This document shows, one piece after another, positions 1 through 9,994 of a DNA stretch of 64,000 nucleotides (positions are counted from its first letter, which is position 1; every line of letters begins with the position of its first letter). The stretch is from NCBI RefSeq assembly GCF_900110875.1, contig NZ_FOFM01000005.1:285099-349098 (forward strand), read 5' to 3'. The position numbers and the translations under genes are program-made. This stretch comes from Pseudovibrio axinellae (GTDB taxonomy: Bacteria > Pseudomonadota > Alphaproteobacteria > Rhizobiales > Stappiaceae). The notes below the pieces were generated by a model. The model made no database searches. It was given only the letters and a program-made list of their open reading frames with translations, and was not told where the DNA came from.

Positions 1-175
1 CTCTCGTTCAGAGCCGTTGGATTCTATGGGGCCATTACGTTTTGTTTGGAGTGCGTTCTTGTTTGGGAGGAATGCTTTCGATACGGGCAAACACCTTGCG
101 GTGACGGCGCTGGCACAAAAGGCGTAATCATGTGCTGACGACCGGCAAGTAGAGAGTACGGACGCGAGGCGAGAT

Positions 176-3100
176 ATGGCGAACACCCCGAAGGCGAAAG
201 CACCATCGGAAGTGGCTCTGTCAGCGGTAGAAGAAGCCCTTCAGGCGGATTTTGGCGCTCCACAAGAGTCGATTTTATCCGGCGAACAGGACACCAAGGT
301 TGCAGATGCTCCGCAAATGTCTGCCAGCCAGGCGAAGGAGGCTGCCACAACCGCACCTTCCTCCGACAAAAAGCTGGCGCAGCTTGTAGAAGAGGATCAG
401 GCTCCTAGGCAGGTTCGCAAGCGTGGTCGTGGTGGCCGTCCGCCAACAGCAAGCAACGATGACCGTCAGTCTATCGGTTCATTGATGTTTGCCTTGCAGC
501 GCAAGCCCTCCGCAGCTCCGTTCTGGTTCTCATTTGCAGTCTCCGTTGTTTGGGCAAGCCTTGGCCTGGCAATGTCTTGGGGTTCCTTTTCTGCTCAACT
601 GGAAAAGTCGTCTTCTTTTGCTGGCGTATTTGATAACCCAACCCTCGTTCTTATCTCCGTCTTTATTGTTGTCCCAATCGCATTTGCCTGGGTCATGGCT
701 CTTATGTTCTGGCGCGCGCAGGAAATGCGCAACGTCGCAAGGGGTATGACAGAAGTTGCTCTGCGACTGGCTGAACCAGAAGATGTTGCCAAAGAGAGCA
801 TTTTGAACGTCGGTCAGGCAATCCGCCGCGAAGCCGCTGCAATGGGTGATGGCATTGAACGCGCCATTGCACGTGCCAGCGAGCTGGAAGTGCTCATTCA
901 TAAGGAGGTCTCTTCCCTAGAGAACTCCTATAATGATAACGAACTGAAAATCCGCCGTCTTGTAGAGGAACTCGTGAGCCAGCGCGAAGCCATTCAGGCC
1001 AATGCCGAACTGGTACGCGAAACCATCTCCGGCTCTCATGAAAACCTTGCCTCACAGCTCGCAAACACATCTGAGGAATTCGCCTCCTCAGTAGATCGCG
1101 CCCGGGAACGCCTCACCGGTTCGATCGATGCCACGCTTGAGCAGATGACGAGCAAGATTGAAACTCGCGTCTCTGAAGTCACCGACAGCTTTACAGAAGC
1201 TGGAAGCGATATGGTCTCCTCGCTGACCGTTCGCTCTGATGATTATGTCGAACGCCTGACATCAACTGGGTCTGAACTGGTCGAGACACTCTCCGAGACC
1301 GGTAGCAAACTCTCAGAAACCCTGCATGAACGTAGCTCTTCCATTAATGAAGAGTTCTCCTCTACTGCAAGTTCCTTTATCGACAACCTGACAGATCGTG
1401 GTTCGGACCTGAACTCACGCCTGTCAGAAACCTCAGAAACTCTTGTCAAAAACCTGGCAAGCCGCAGCGACGAAATTACCTCTTCCCTGTCCACCACAGG
1501 AACCGAGATTGTCGCCGGCCTGTCCGCTCACGGCAACGAAATTAGCGAATTGCTTGCTGAACGCGGAGAAGCTCTTAACGCAACTCTGGGCGCTGCTGGC
1601 GCTGATTTGTCTGCGACCATCACTGGTCAGACAGAAGCAATGAGAGGTGCGCTACAGGCTCAGGGCACTGAGCTGACTGCATCTATCGAAGAGACTGTCT
1701 CCTCTGTAACCAACCAATTCACCGGCGCAAGCAGCCAGCTTACAGAAACGCTGGTTACCACTTCTGGTGCCGTTGTTGGTCAGATTTCTGCAGCAAACAC
1801 AGAGCTCAACTCAATTCTGACCACAGGTCTTTCTGAGTTCACAAGCAGCGTTTCAGAAACCAGCTCAGAGCTGACACAGACCCTTGTGATCACCTCTTCG
1901 ACCGTAACTGAACAGATCACTGAAGCGAACACGGCCCTCACCGGCACGCTCAACACATCTGTACAGTCCATCAGTGAAGTCTCTGAGCACGCAAGCACTC
2001 TGATTGTCGACACGCTAAACTCCGGCGTTGCTACGCTGACCGAGAGCGTTTCCGGTGCAAGCCAACAGCTCAACGAAACCCTGACAGGTACAACGGCTGC
2101 CGTTACAGACCAGATCAACAGCGCGAACGACACATTGAACGAAACAATGACCCTTGGTGTTGTTTCCATCAACCAAAGTGTCGAAAACGCCGGATCCGAG
2201 CTGACAACAACGCTTCTCAGCACCTCTAACGAAGTCACTGAGAAAATCGCGACAGCCAACGACAACCTTACAGAAACACTCAAGGGCAGCGTTGAAACCA
2301 TCACACGTACAGTGGATGGCGTCAGTGGCGAGCTTTCTCAGTCTCTTGATAGCGGTGTAGAGCTTCTGTCGCAGACTGTGTCTGGCACAACCTCTGCCAT
2401 TGCCGAGACAATGGAAAGCGGCGTAACCAACCTTAATGAGAGCGTACACGGTGCGACATCTCATCTGACAGAAACACTGGAATCAAGCGCCAGCAACTTC
2501 ACAGCATCTGTTAGCGGCGCAACTGCCAACATTTCAGAGGCTCTGGAAGGCGGTGTATCAAGCCTGAGCGAAACTGTTACCGGTGCAAAGGCACAGATCT
2601 CCGAAACTCTCGACAGCGGCGTCTGCAACCTCAGCGAAACAGTCAACTCGGCCTCGTCTCAGATCTCCACCACGCTAAACAGCGGCATTGGTAGCTTGAG
2701 CGATACTGTAAACACTGCAAATGCGCAGCTTACAGACACACTGAACCTGACAGTAACCTCGGTTGCAGAGCAGTTTGGAAATTCAAACGCGCAACTGCAT
2801 AACACTCTAGAAACGTCCATTACCGGCATCACTGATCACTTCTCGACCGCAAGTACTCGCCTCACCGACGAGATCCTTACCCGCGGCGAAGAAATCAATG
2901 CCAACCTGTCTCTTACAAGTGGCCGCCTGATCGATACGATCACCGGACGCACAGAAGAGATGATGGGCGTTGTTGATGAACGTGTTACCAATCTGGATAC
3001 AGCCTTGCGCGCAACCGGCGAGCAGGCTGCAGACGGCATTGCCAACCGTGGTCGCGAGATCAACGATGCAATTGCTATCCAGTGTACCGACTTCATCGAA

Positions 3101-6100
3101 ACCTTGTCCCACCGCTCCACAGAGGTCTCCGAAGTCCTTCGTGGCGCTGGTGAGAGCATCATTGCTGATCTGTCACTACGTGGCGGCGACATTGCAACGC
3201 GTCTTGACGAAACTGCAAACACTTTGGGTACAACAATCACCGTCAGCGGCGGTGCATTGGCTGATCGCCTTGGCGCTGTCAGCACCCAGATTTACGAGAG
3301 CATCACAATCAACGGCGCTGAGCTGGATCAACGTCTTGCAGAACGCGGTGCTGAAGTTGCTGAAACAATCAGCACTCAAACTTCCGTCTTCAAAACTGCG
3401 CTGGAAAGCACCACAGCTGACATCACCGGTGCCCTTGGTCTGCGGACTGAAGAACTGGCTGATAAACTGGCTGACACCGGTACTGAACTGGCCTACCTCA
3501 TCGGCTCTCGCGGTGAACGCGTCACAGCTGATCTGAACGAGATCGGTGATCGCATCACTGAGACGCTCGACATTCGTGGTCGCGCACTCAACGATGGTTT
3601 GGCAAGCCGCCTTGCAGAACTGGAGCAAGTGGTTACTGAGAACGGGTCCGACCTTGTTCAGTCCCTTGATCTGCGCAGCCAGAACCTGGGCGCTTCCTTC
3701 GACAGCCGCATTCAGACGTTGGATGAAAAACTCGAAGAACGCACAAATACGTTCGAGCAGAGCTTCGATACACGTGCTGTTGCACTGACAGAAACCATCG
3801 AAAGCCGCACCAACAAGCTGGCCGACGCTGTCGAACAGGGTACCGGCATCATTGCCAGCACTCTGGAAGAGAAAACTCAGTCGATCTCGAAAATTCTGGA
3901 GGATCGCACCGACCTTATCGCGGTCAATCTTTCCGAACGTGTGGAACAGGTTGGGGTTTCCCTCTCCAATCGCGCAGAAAAAATCGGCGAAATCCTCGCA
4001 CAGCGCAGCGAAGCCATCGAAGAGACAATCTCATCGAGCCTATCCACCTTCGATCAGGCCGTGGGCGATAAAGTTGAAGCAGCAGCAACTGTCATTTCCG
4101 ACCGTGCTGAACACTTGGCTGACTCCCTGTCCACTGGAACTGAGCGCATCGACAGCGCACTCGACGCCCGCGCCAAGCAGATCTCAGAAACACTGGTTAC
4201 TCGCACCCGTGAAATTGCTAAGGCATTCCACGAGGGCCAAACCGAGATCAACGAAGCGCTCGACAGCCGTCTGGAAGAAGCTGGCAGCATCATCGTACAG
4301 CAGTCCAAAAACCTTACAGACGCTCTGTCCGAGCAGGTTGCAGAGATCAACGTATCACTCGGCTCCAAAGTCTTCGAAGTTGCCGAAACTCTCGACAACC
4401 GTTCCAAAGCTCTCGAAACAATCCTCACAGATCGTCTCGAAGCCATCTCCTCTACAATGGGAGACGAAAGCGAGAAGGCAGCCACCACGCTCACAAGCGC
4501 AATGGCAGAAGCAACAACCTCCCTTGGCTCTGAGAGTACTCGTGTACGCGACCTTATCCTTGAAGTTGTTGGTCAAGCCTCTGATCGCCTTGCACAAGAA
4601 CGCGATCTCACAACCGAGAAGGTTGTCAGCAGCGTAGAGCAGCTTTCCGGTACATTGAGCAAGGAAGGCGAACGCCTTCAGGAGATCGTCTCCAACTCAA
4701 TCGGCCAAGCCCGCAACTCTCTGGAAGGCGAAGGCGAAAAAGCAGCCTCCGCAGTATCCGACGCGATGGCAACCGTTCGAGGCACGCTCACGAAGGAAGG
4801 CGACGAGGTTGCACAGCGCGTTCTGTCCACCGTTGCACAGGCCGCAAACGCCCTTGCAGTGGAAAGCGAAAACGCACGCGCCATGTACACTGCAACCCTG
4901 GCAGAAATGTCTGGTGCACTGACAGGCGAGAGCGACAAGGTACGTGGTGACCTGTCACAAACCATCGAACTGGTTACCGGTCGCCTGTCTGCAGAAAGCG
5001 AACGTTCCAAAACGATCCTCGCAGAATCTGCAGAAGATGTTCGCAGGCTCCTGGCTGGTGAAACAGATGAGGTTCGTACCCGCGTCTTCAACACCATCGA
5101 AGAAGCAGCAGGCACCTTGTCCACCCGCGTTAAATCTGTAGCAGACGAGCTTCTTGCGAAAGCAGAAAACCTCAACGATGCATTCGGCAGCCGCTCAGCT
5201 CAACTGTCCGAAATCATCGGCAAGGACGGCAGCGAACTTATCACTGCAATTGAAACCCGCGCCCATGACCTCACGACCCGTGTCAACGAAGTGCAGAGTG
5301 CAATTCTTGATGCAGTGACCGTGAAGGGTCGCGAAGTTTCTGACCGCTTTGCACAAAACGGATTGCAGGCAACCCGCGATCTCGTTGAAGCTGGTGAAAA
5401 AATTGCGACCGTCATCGACGAACGCAGCAACATTGCAACCACACGTCTGGATGACAGCCGTGAACGGATGCAGTCTGACATGAATGCCCTCCTCAATGCA
5501 GTTTCCACCAAAGGGCATGAGGTCGCGGAGAACGTCACACGCCAAGGTGCAGTCGCAACCGAAGCATTGACCCAGACGATCGATGGCATCGGCAACACCA
5601 TCGAAGACCGCACCCGTATGGCTGTAAACGTCATGACAGGAACCAAAGAACGTCTGGAAACAGATGTCTCCGAGATCCTGACACGTTTGAACGCCTCCAA
5701 CGGCAACCTCCGTCAGATTCTCTCTTCTGCAAGCGAAAATCTGTCTGAAGTTGAAACCAACCTTGCCAACCGCGCAGGTGAGTTCAGAACAGCAATTGAT
5801 CGCGCTGTAACCGAGACTGAGGCCGCTAACGCAACCATCGAGGCTCAGGTCGGCCAGCTCCGCAACACAACACACACTGTGCTGGCGGACGCTGCTAAAA
5901 TTGCAGGCCGGATGGAAAATCAGAACCAGCTCCTTGGTCAGGCTATCTCTGATCTGGAAGCAACAAACAACCACGTGGACAGCCGCTTCACAGACCGCCG
6001 TATGGCGATCGAGATGGTTGCAGACACCCTCATCCAGAAGACACAGGGCGTCGAGCAACTTATGGCCAACTACACCAACACTCTCGGCGATACGCTGGAA

Positions 6101-7174
6101 GTTGCAGACGACAAGGCACGCGAAGTATCAGGCATGCTCCGCGCCGCTGCAGAAGCGGCAACCAAATCTGTGACAGAGCAGTTTGAAAGCATGCGCATGA
6201 CTGCTGGCCTTGAAGGGCAGAAGGCTCGTGATGCGGTTCGTACCGCTCATGATGAAGTCCTTCATGACATGAAGGCAACAGTCACAGAAGCATCCGAGCG
6301 CTTTACAGATGCAACCGCACGCATGCGCGATGTGGCACGCTCCGTCCATCAGGAACTGGAAGCAACCCGCAGCGAGCTCAACGCAGGCATTCTGGCTCTG
6401 CCAGATGAAGCAGAAGCATCAACCTCTGCACTGCGCCGTATCGTGAGCGAACAGGTGAAGGCACTGGAAGAACTCTCCACTATCGTGTCTCGCCAGTCCT
6501 CTCAGTTTGATGTGTCGACACCAGCTGAACCTAACCGTACCGTTACCGCAGCTCCTGCTGCAGTGACAGCTGGGGCTCAGTATGCAGCAACCGAAGCACC
6601 AACCTTGCAGCAGGTTGCAGCATCTAATGCAAAGCCAGCACGCATGGCACCGGCCCCTCGCCGTATGGAAGCACCTGCGCCTCGTGTAAAGCGGGCACAG
6701 GCCGCACCAGCACCGCAAGCAGGCGGCACGTCCAAGGGTTGGATCAGTGACCTGCTCCGCCGCGCATCAGATGATGAAGAGGGTATGGGCGCACCACTAC
6801 GCGATACCTCAAACGCCCGCACACCTCAGCACATGGTGGAATCCCTCAACTCGCTCAGCATGGACATTGCAAGAGCCGTTGATCATGAAACCTTCGTTGA
6901 TCTGTGGGAGCGCTACAAGCGCGGCGAACGTGATGTCTTCACACGCCGCCTGTACACACTGCAAGGTCAGCAAACCTTCGACGAGATCCGTCAGAAATAT
7001 GGTCGTGATCCTGAATTCCGCAGCGCAGTAGAGCGCTACATTCAGGACTTCGAGCAACTTCTCTCCCAGGTCTCCAGAAGCGACAGCGACAATCAGCTTG
7101 GTCAGACGTACCTGACCTCTGATACTGGCAAGGTCTACACCATGCTGGCACATGCAAGTGGTCGCTTCGACTAA
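176..7174 (+). CDS. GPR-like giant coiled-coil membrane protein
   Basis: This 2,332-residue protein has a charged, disordered N-terminus, two hydrophobic segments at about residues 115-135 and 155-179, then about 1,900 residues of nearly uninterrupted helix. A Ser/Thr-rich repeat zone of the type SETLxxGVxxLSETVxGA fills roughly residues 320-960. Apolipoprotein-like repeats of about 11 and 22 residues follow, with units such as LDERTNTFEQSF. A Pro/Ala linker (about 2120-2190) precedes a compact C-terminal domain containing FTRRLYTLQGQQTFDEI and ending SDTGKVYTMLAHASGRFD. This matches the architecture of GPR, the growth-pole-ring protein of Agrobacterium, which organises polar growth in Rhizobiales. 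Assignment rests on architecture, not alignment. It is monocistronic, with a terminator directly after it. Confidence 0.75.
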   Translation: MANTPKAKAPSEVALSAVEEALQADFGAPQESILSGEQDTKVADAPQMSASQAKEAATTAPSSDKKLAQLVEEDQAPRQVRKRGRGGRPPTASNDDRQSIGSLMFALQRKPSAAPFWFSFAVSVVWASLGLAMSWGSFSAQLEKSSSFAGVFDNPTLVLISVFIVVPIAFAWVMALMFWRAQEMRNVARGMTEVALRLAEPEDVAKESILNVGQAIRREAAAMGDGIERAIARASELEVLIHKEVSSLENSYNDNELKIRRLVEELVSQREAIQANAELVRETISGSHENLASQLANTSEEFASSVDRARERLTGSIDATLEQMTSKIETRVSEVTDSFTEAGSDMVSSLTVRSDDYVERLTSTGSELVETLSETGSKLSETLHERSSSINEEFSSTASSFIDNLTDRGSDLNSRLSETSETLVKNLASRSDEITSSLSTTGTEIVAGLSAHGNEISELLAERGEALNATLGAAGADLSATITGQTEAMRGALQAQGTELTASIEETVSSVTNQFTGASSQLTETLVTTSGAVVGQISAANTELNSILTTGLSEFTSSVSETSSELTQTLVITSSTVTEQITEANTALTGTLNTSVQSISEVSEHASTLIVDTLNSGVATLTESVSGASQQLNETLTGTTAAVTDQINSANDTLNETMTLGVVSINQSVENAGSELTTTLLSTSNEVTEKIATANDNLTETLKGSVETITRTVDGVSGELSQSLDSGVELLSQTVSGTTSAIAETMESGVTNLNESVHGATSHLTETLESSASNFTASVSGATANISEALEGGVSSLSETVTGAKAQISETLDSGVCNLSETVNSASSQISTTLNSGIGSLSDTVNTANAQLTDTLNLTVTSVAEQFGNSNAQLHNTLETSITGITDHFSTASTRLTDEILTRGEEINANLSLTSGRLIDTITGRTEEMMGVVDERVTNLDTALRATGEQAADGIANRGREINDAIAIQCTDFIETLSHRSTEVSEVLRGAGESIIADLSLRGGDIATRLDETANTLGTTITVSGGALADRLGAVSTQIYESITINGAELDQRLAERGAEVAETISTQTSVFKTALESTTADITGALGLRTEELADKLADTGTELAYLIGSRGERVTADLNEIGDRITETLDIRGRALNDGLASRLAELEQVVTENGSDLVQSLDLRSQNLGASFDSRIQTLDEKLEERTNTFEQSFDTRAVALTETIESRTNKLADAVEQGTGIIASTLEEKTQSISKILEDRTDLIAVNLSERVEQVGVSLSNRAEKIGEILAQRSEAIEETISSSLSTFDQAVGDKVEAAATVISDRAEHLADSLSTGTERIDSALDARAKQISETLVTRTREIAKAFHEGQTEINEALDSRLEEAGSIIVQQSKNLTDALSEQVAEINVSLGSKVFEVAETLDNRSKALETILTDRLEAISSTMGDESEKAATTLTSAMAEATTSLGSESTRVRDLILEVVGQASDRLAQERDLTTEKVVSSVEQLSGTLSKEGERLQEIVSNSIGQARNSLEGEGEKAASAVSDAMATVRGTLTKEGDEVAQRVLSTVAQAANALAVESENARAMYTATLAEMSGALTGESDKVRGDLSQTIELVTGRLSAESERSKTILAESAEDVRRLLAGETDEVRTRVFNTIEEAAGTLSTRVKSVADELLAKAENLNDAFGSRSAQLSEIIGKDGSELITAIETRAHDLTTRVNEVQSAILDAVTVKGREVSDRFAQNGLQATRDLVEAGEKIATVIDERSNIATTRLDDSRERMQSDMNALLNAVSTKGHEVAENVTRQGAVATEALTQTIDGIGNTIEDRTRMAVNVMTGTKERLETDVSEILTRLNASNGNLRQILSSASENLSEVETNLANRAGEFRTAIDRAVTETEAANATIEAQVGQLRNTTHTVLADAAKIAGRMENQNQLLGQAISDLEATNNHVDSRFTDRRMAIEMVADTLIQKTQGVEQLMANYTNTLGDTLEVADDKAREVSGMLRAAAEAATKSVTEQFESMRMTAGLEGQKARDAVRTAHDEVLHDMKATVTEASERFTDATARMRDVARSVHQELEATRSELNAGILALPDEAEASTSALRRIVSEQVKALEELSTIVSRQSSQFDVSTPAEPNRTVTAAPAAVTAGAQYAATEAPTLQQVAASNAKPARMAPAPRRMEAPAPRVKRAQAAPAPQAGGTSKGWISDLLRRASDDEEGMGAPLRDTSNARTPQHMVESLNSLSMDIARAVDHETFVDLWERYKRGERDVFTRRLYTLQGQQTFDEIRQKYGRDPEFRSAVERYIQDFEQLLSQVSRSDSDNQLGQTYLTSDTGKVYTMLAHASGRFD

Positions 7175-7200
7175 GCTGCAATAGACACTTAAAATCAAAA

Positions 7201-7231
7201 AAGGCTCCTGAATTTTCAGGAGCCTTTTTTG
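7201..7231 (+). terminator. Rho-independent terminator after the giant gene
   Basis: The stem AGGCTCCTGA / TCAGGAGCCT has a short TTTT-type loop and is followed by a run of six T. It lies 27 bases after the stop codon of the giant coiled-coil gene. The A-rich flank also lets it work for the convergent LysR gene. Confidence 0.9.
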
Positions 7232-7272
7232 TTGGTTAGCTTGAGCTTTAAAGTCACACGTGGAGACAGTCT

Positions 7273-8145
7273 TTACTGATTGGCAATCTGCTCCCATATG
7301 GCTTGCGCCACGGTCCCTGCTGGTATGTCCCTGCGTCGCATCACATAGTGCAGCACCGGGGTTGCCGCATAGCCCTCAACGTTAAGCGCAACAAGCGTGC
7401 CCTGCTCCAGCTCCTTCTCGATCATGTAGTCAGGCATGCCACCCCACCCCATGTTCTCCAACAGGATCTCCTTCTTGGTTGCAAAGTCAGAAACAGTCCA
7501 ACGTAACCCTCCCGGCATCAGGCCTCGGCTTTGCTCTTTCGACTGGCTACTGTCAGCGACCACGACCTGTACATAGTTTTGCATCTCAACCATCGTTCGA
7601 AAACCATTGTCCTCTGCAGCCGGAAAATCTCGGTGTGCAACTGGCAGCATCGTAATCGGTGTCAATGGAACCGCTTCGACCAGATCCATTGGTACCTCAT
7701 CCAGCGTGGTAATGATGATCTGTGCTTCCTCAGAGAGCAATCGCTCGAGCGGCCCACCCATGCTATCGCGTGAAAGGCGAATATGAGTGGCTGGGAATTC
7801 GCATGTCAGCTTCCCGATCAGCTTCAAAAGTGGTGGCAGTTGATAAGTTGACGAGACAGAAAGCAGCACCTCTGCTTCATGGTCGGAATTCAAATTCTGA
7901 GCGATTGATTTCAGGTCCCGCATTCGGCGCAGAACTCTCGTGGAGTGTCGATAAAAGACCTCACCTCGTGGAGTTAGTTTGGGGCGGTAGTCCTCACGTG
8001 AAAGCAACTGAAACCCGATCTCGTCCTCAAGTTTCTTCAGCATATGACTGACTGCAGATTGCGCCTTATTCAAATGCTCAGCCGCTCCCCGAAACGTCCC
8101 TGCACTCACAATTGCATCCAGCACAACCAACTGCTCAAACGTCAT
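7273..8145 (-). CDS. LysR-family transcriptional regulator
   Basis: This 290-residue protein has an N-terminal winged helix-turn-helix (FEQLVVLDAIVSAGTFRGAA, then AQSAVSHMLKKLE) and a periplasmic-binding-like effector domain, at normal LysR length. The start at 8145 (MTFEQL) is chosen because GGAGGGAA sits 5-6 bases upstream; the open frame runs six codons further without a better site. It is divergent from the pirin gene, with a LysR-type palindrome between them, so it probably regulates itself and the pirin/flavin-reductase pair. The effector is unknown. Confidence 0.9.
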   Translation of the reverse strand: MTFEQLVVLDAIVSAGTFRGAAEHLNKAQSAVSHMLKKLEDEIGFQLLSREDYRPKLTPRGEVFYRHSTRVLRRMRDLKSIAQNLNSDHEAEVLLSVSSTYQLPPLLKLIGKLTCEFPATHIRLSRDSMGGPLERLLSEEAQIIITTLDEVPMDLVEAVPLTPITMLPVAHRDFPAAEDNGFRTMVEMQNYVQVVVADSSQSKEQSRGLMPGGLRWTVSDFATKKEILLENMGWGGMPDYMIEKELEQGTLVALNVEGYAATPVLHYVMRRRDIPAGTVAQAIWEQIANQ

Positions 8146-8167
8146 TCCATTTCCCTCCAACATTACG

Positions 8168-8182
8168 ATCTATAAAATAGAT
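8168..8182. promoter_or_regulatory. LysR-type operator palindrome
   Basis: ATCTAT-AAA-ATAGAT is a perfect 6-bp inverted repeat containing the T-N11-A core typical of LysR sites. It lies 23 bases before the LysR start and 79 before the pirin start. Operator function is inferred from position and symmetry. Confidence 0.6.
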
Positions 8183-8260
8183 CATCTATGTGAAAATACA
8201 ATGTTATTAATATATCAAAATGAGGGTTAGGTTCTTTTCAGACAACAAGGAACCAAGCAG

Positions 8261-8953
8261 ATGAGCTTGAACAACACACGTATTATCCACCGCGAAGACC
8301 TGCCGCTTGGGGGCTTTGCAGGCATCATTGAGACCCGGATGGTCCAAAACCCCAAGCTATGGAAAAGCGCAAATGAACGCACAGACATCAGTCACGGTCT
8401 TGGAGACTTTCTCTATCTGGCGACGGGCCACTTCAAACCAGATGACGGAGCGCCCCTTCACCCGCATCGCAACGTAGACATTGTAAGCTTCATCCCAAAA
8501 GGCGCCGTCGGCCACGAAGGCACAATGGGTCACGGGACGACAATTCAGGGCCCAGGCGTCCAAGTGCAACGCGCGGGAACCGGCATTGAGCACGCCGAAT
8601 TCAGTTTGAATGGAGAAAAAGCTGATCTCGTTCAGCTCTGGTTCTCTCCACCAGAAAATGACCTTGAGCCTGGCTACCAAGAGTACAAGCTGGAGTCCGG
8701 TAAGATGACAACAGTGCTGGGAGGGCATGACGACAGCGTGTTCGCCAATAACATGACATGTGAGGTAGGCCTATTGCCAAACGGTTCACAAGCGACCACC
8801 GATCATCCTTTTATTGCCTTCCTTTACGAAGGAGAGGCAACCGCAAATGGACTATCGCTCAAATCAGGAGACTTGATCGAGGGCGATGCGCTGGACCTTG
8901 TCACCCATACGCCATGCAGTCTCGTTCTCATCCAGTTCACCAAAACATTCTAA
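8261..8953 (+). CDS. Pirin-family bicupin protein
   Basis: This 230-residue cupin has the pirin metal-site signature HPHRNVDI at about residues 66-73, followed by the GxGVQxxxAGTGIxHAE stretch that carries the other His and Glu ligands. Pirins are Fe-binding, and some have quercetinase activity or act as redox-sensing co-regulators; which applies here cannot be told. The start has AAGGAA upstream. A flavin reductase follows after 32 bases, so the two are probably co-transcribed and controlled by the divergent LysR regulator, a common arrangement for redox or electrophile response. Confidence 0.88.
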   Translation: MSLNNTRIIHREDLPLGGFAGIIETRMVQNPKLWKSANERTDISHGLGDFLYLATGHFKPDDGAPLHPHRNVDIVSFIPKGAVGHEGTMGHGTTIQGPGVQVQRAGTGIEHAEFSLNGEKADLVQLWFSPPENDLEPGYQEYKLESGKMTTVLGGHDDSVFANNMTCEVGLLPNGSQATTDHPFIAFLYEGEATANGLSLKSGDLIEGDALDLVTHTPCSLVLIQFTKTF

Positions 8954-8985
8954 GCAACCGACTCATTTAGATACGGAGATAACTC

Positions 8986-9522
8986 ATGAAACTGATCGCC
9001 TTTGGAGCAAGCAATAGCAAGAGCTCGATCAACAAAAAGCTGGCAACCTATGCGGCTTCACTCGTAGACAATGCTCAGATTGAAGTGCTGGACATCAACG
9101 ATTTCGACCTGCCACTGTTCAGTGAAGACTTGGAAAAAGAACTCGGCCACCCACAGGCAGCGCAAGATTTCATAGCGAAAATCTCAGAGGCTGATGGCTT
9201 GGTGATTTCCTTTGCAGAACACAATGGCTCATATACCGCCGCTTACAAAAACCTTTACGACTGGGCAAGCCGCATCGAACAGAAGGTTTATCAAAACACG
9301 CCGGCGGTGTTTCTTTCAACCTCCCCTGGTCCAGGTGGTGCCTCCAGCGTCTTGAACTCGGCTGTCACATCCGCACAGTTTTTAGGAGCAGAATTAAAGG
9401 CCTCTCTTTCTCTAGGAAGCTTCTACGATAAGTTCAATCTAGAAACCAATGAACTGCACGACACCACAGCTTTAAACGAACTCCGCACAACCATGCAGCA
9501 ACTCGCAGCCATTCCAGCCTAA
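8986..9522 (+). CDS. NADPH-dependent FMN reductase family protein
   Basis: This 178-residue flavodoxin-like protein has the N-terminal phosphate-binding loop FGASNSKSSINKKLA (residues 6-20) and a central E-HNGSYTAAYKNLYDW segment typical of the SsuE/ArsH/azoreductase-like FMN reductases. It should bind FMN and reduce it, or a quinone, with NAD(P)H in the cytoplasm. An RBS (ACGGAGAT) is seen before ATG. It lies downstream of pirin in the same direction. Confidence 0.88.
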   Translation: MKLIAFGASNSKSSINKKLATYAASLVDNAQIEVLDINDFDLPLFSEDLEKELGHPQAAQDFIAKISEADGLVISFAEHNGSYTAAYKNLYDWASRIEQKVYQNTPAVFLSTSPGPGGASSVLNSAVTSAQFLGAELKASLSLGSFYDKFNLETNELHDTTALNELRTTMQQLAAIPA

Positions 9523-9583
9523 TCTTGAGGTGAAATTGTTCCGTTAAACTCATGTCAAAACCAATATCCTGCACACCCTCATA

Positions 9584-9871
9584 ATGTCAGGTTTCATGTC
9601 TACAGCGCTGTCGGGCGTTCTATCATGGCTAGAACTCAGCTTCACCCTCGCGTGGCTTACAACTTGGGGCAACCCGATCGTAATCGCATGGTCCATTGCA
9701 CTCACTCTGGATCTGATCGCCAGATCAAGTCTGCGTAATGTATATGTTAGGGTTGCAAAATATTGGGAAGGAAGTGGCGCAAATCTTCAAGCTTCAACGG
9801 CACAAAGCGAAAGCCAGCAGGCCACTTTCGTTTACCAATACCCAAGTGGTCTGCTTGTAAGATGGTGTTAA
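9584..9871 (+). CDS. Small membrane protein, DUF2798-like
   Basis: This 95-residue protein has two likely membrane segments (about 5-25 and 29-47). The pattern MSGFMSTALSGVLSW, then WGNPIVIAWSIALTLDLIAR, resembles the DUF2798 family, usually 70-90 residues with an MS-x-x-MS motif in the first helix. The start is uncertain: no clear ribosome site precedes 9584, the in-frame sequence upstream (TNILHTLI) also fits the family, and an in-frame stop closes it at 9545. The last 40 residues are polar and look non-conserved, so the C-terminus may be altered by a frameshift. Function unknown. Confidence 0.5.
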   Translation: MSGFMSTALSGVLSWLELSFTLAWLTTWGNPIVIAWSIALTLDLIARSSLRNVYVRVAKYWEGSGANLQASTAQSESQQATFVYQYPSGLLVRWC

Positions 9872-9994
9872 ACCCGGTTCAATGAGACGTTACGCTTGGC
9901 CCTTAACAATAAAGTATCTTTGGCAAAACGAATGCTAACCTCTTGAACACAAAGCCGGTCTTTATAAGAGGTGCTTAGGATAAGAAGGAAGCCT

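Noticed and set aside
1200..3000. Regular repeats that could suggest a CRISPR array.
   Set aside because: The repeats are in-frame codons of helical protein repeats with variable sequence and no constant spacer length.
176..7174. Many antisense and offset open frames within the giant gene (for example 2807-3112 minus, 5195-6058 minus).
   Set aside because: They are shadows of a repetitive coding sequence without ribosome sites or homology; the plus frame is clearly the real gene.
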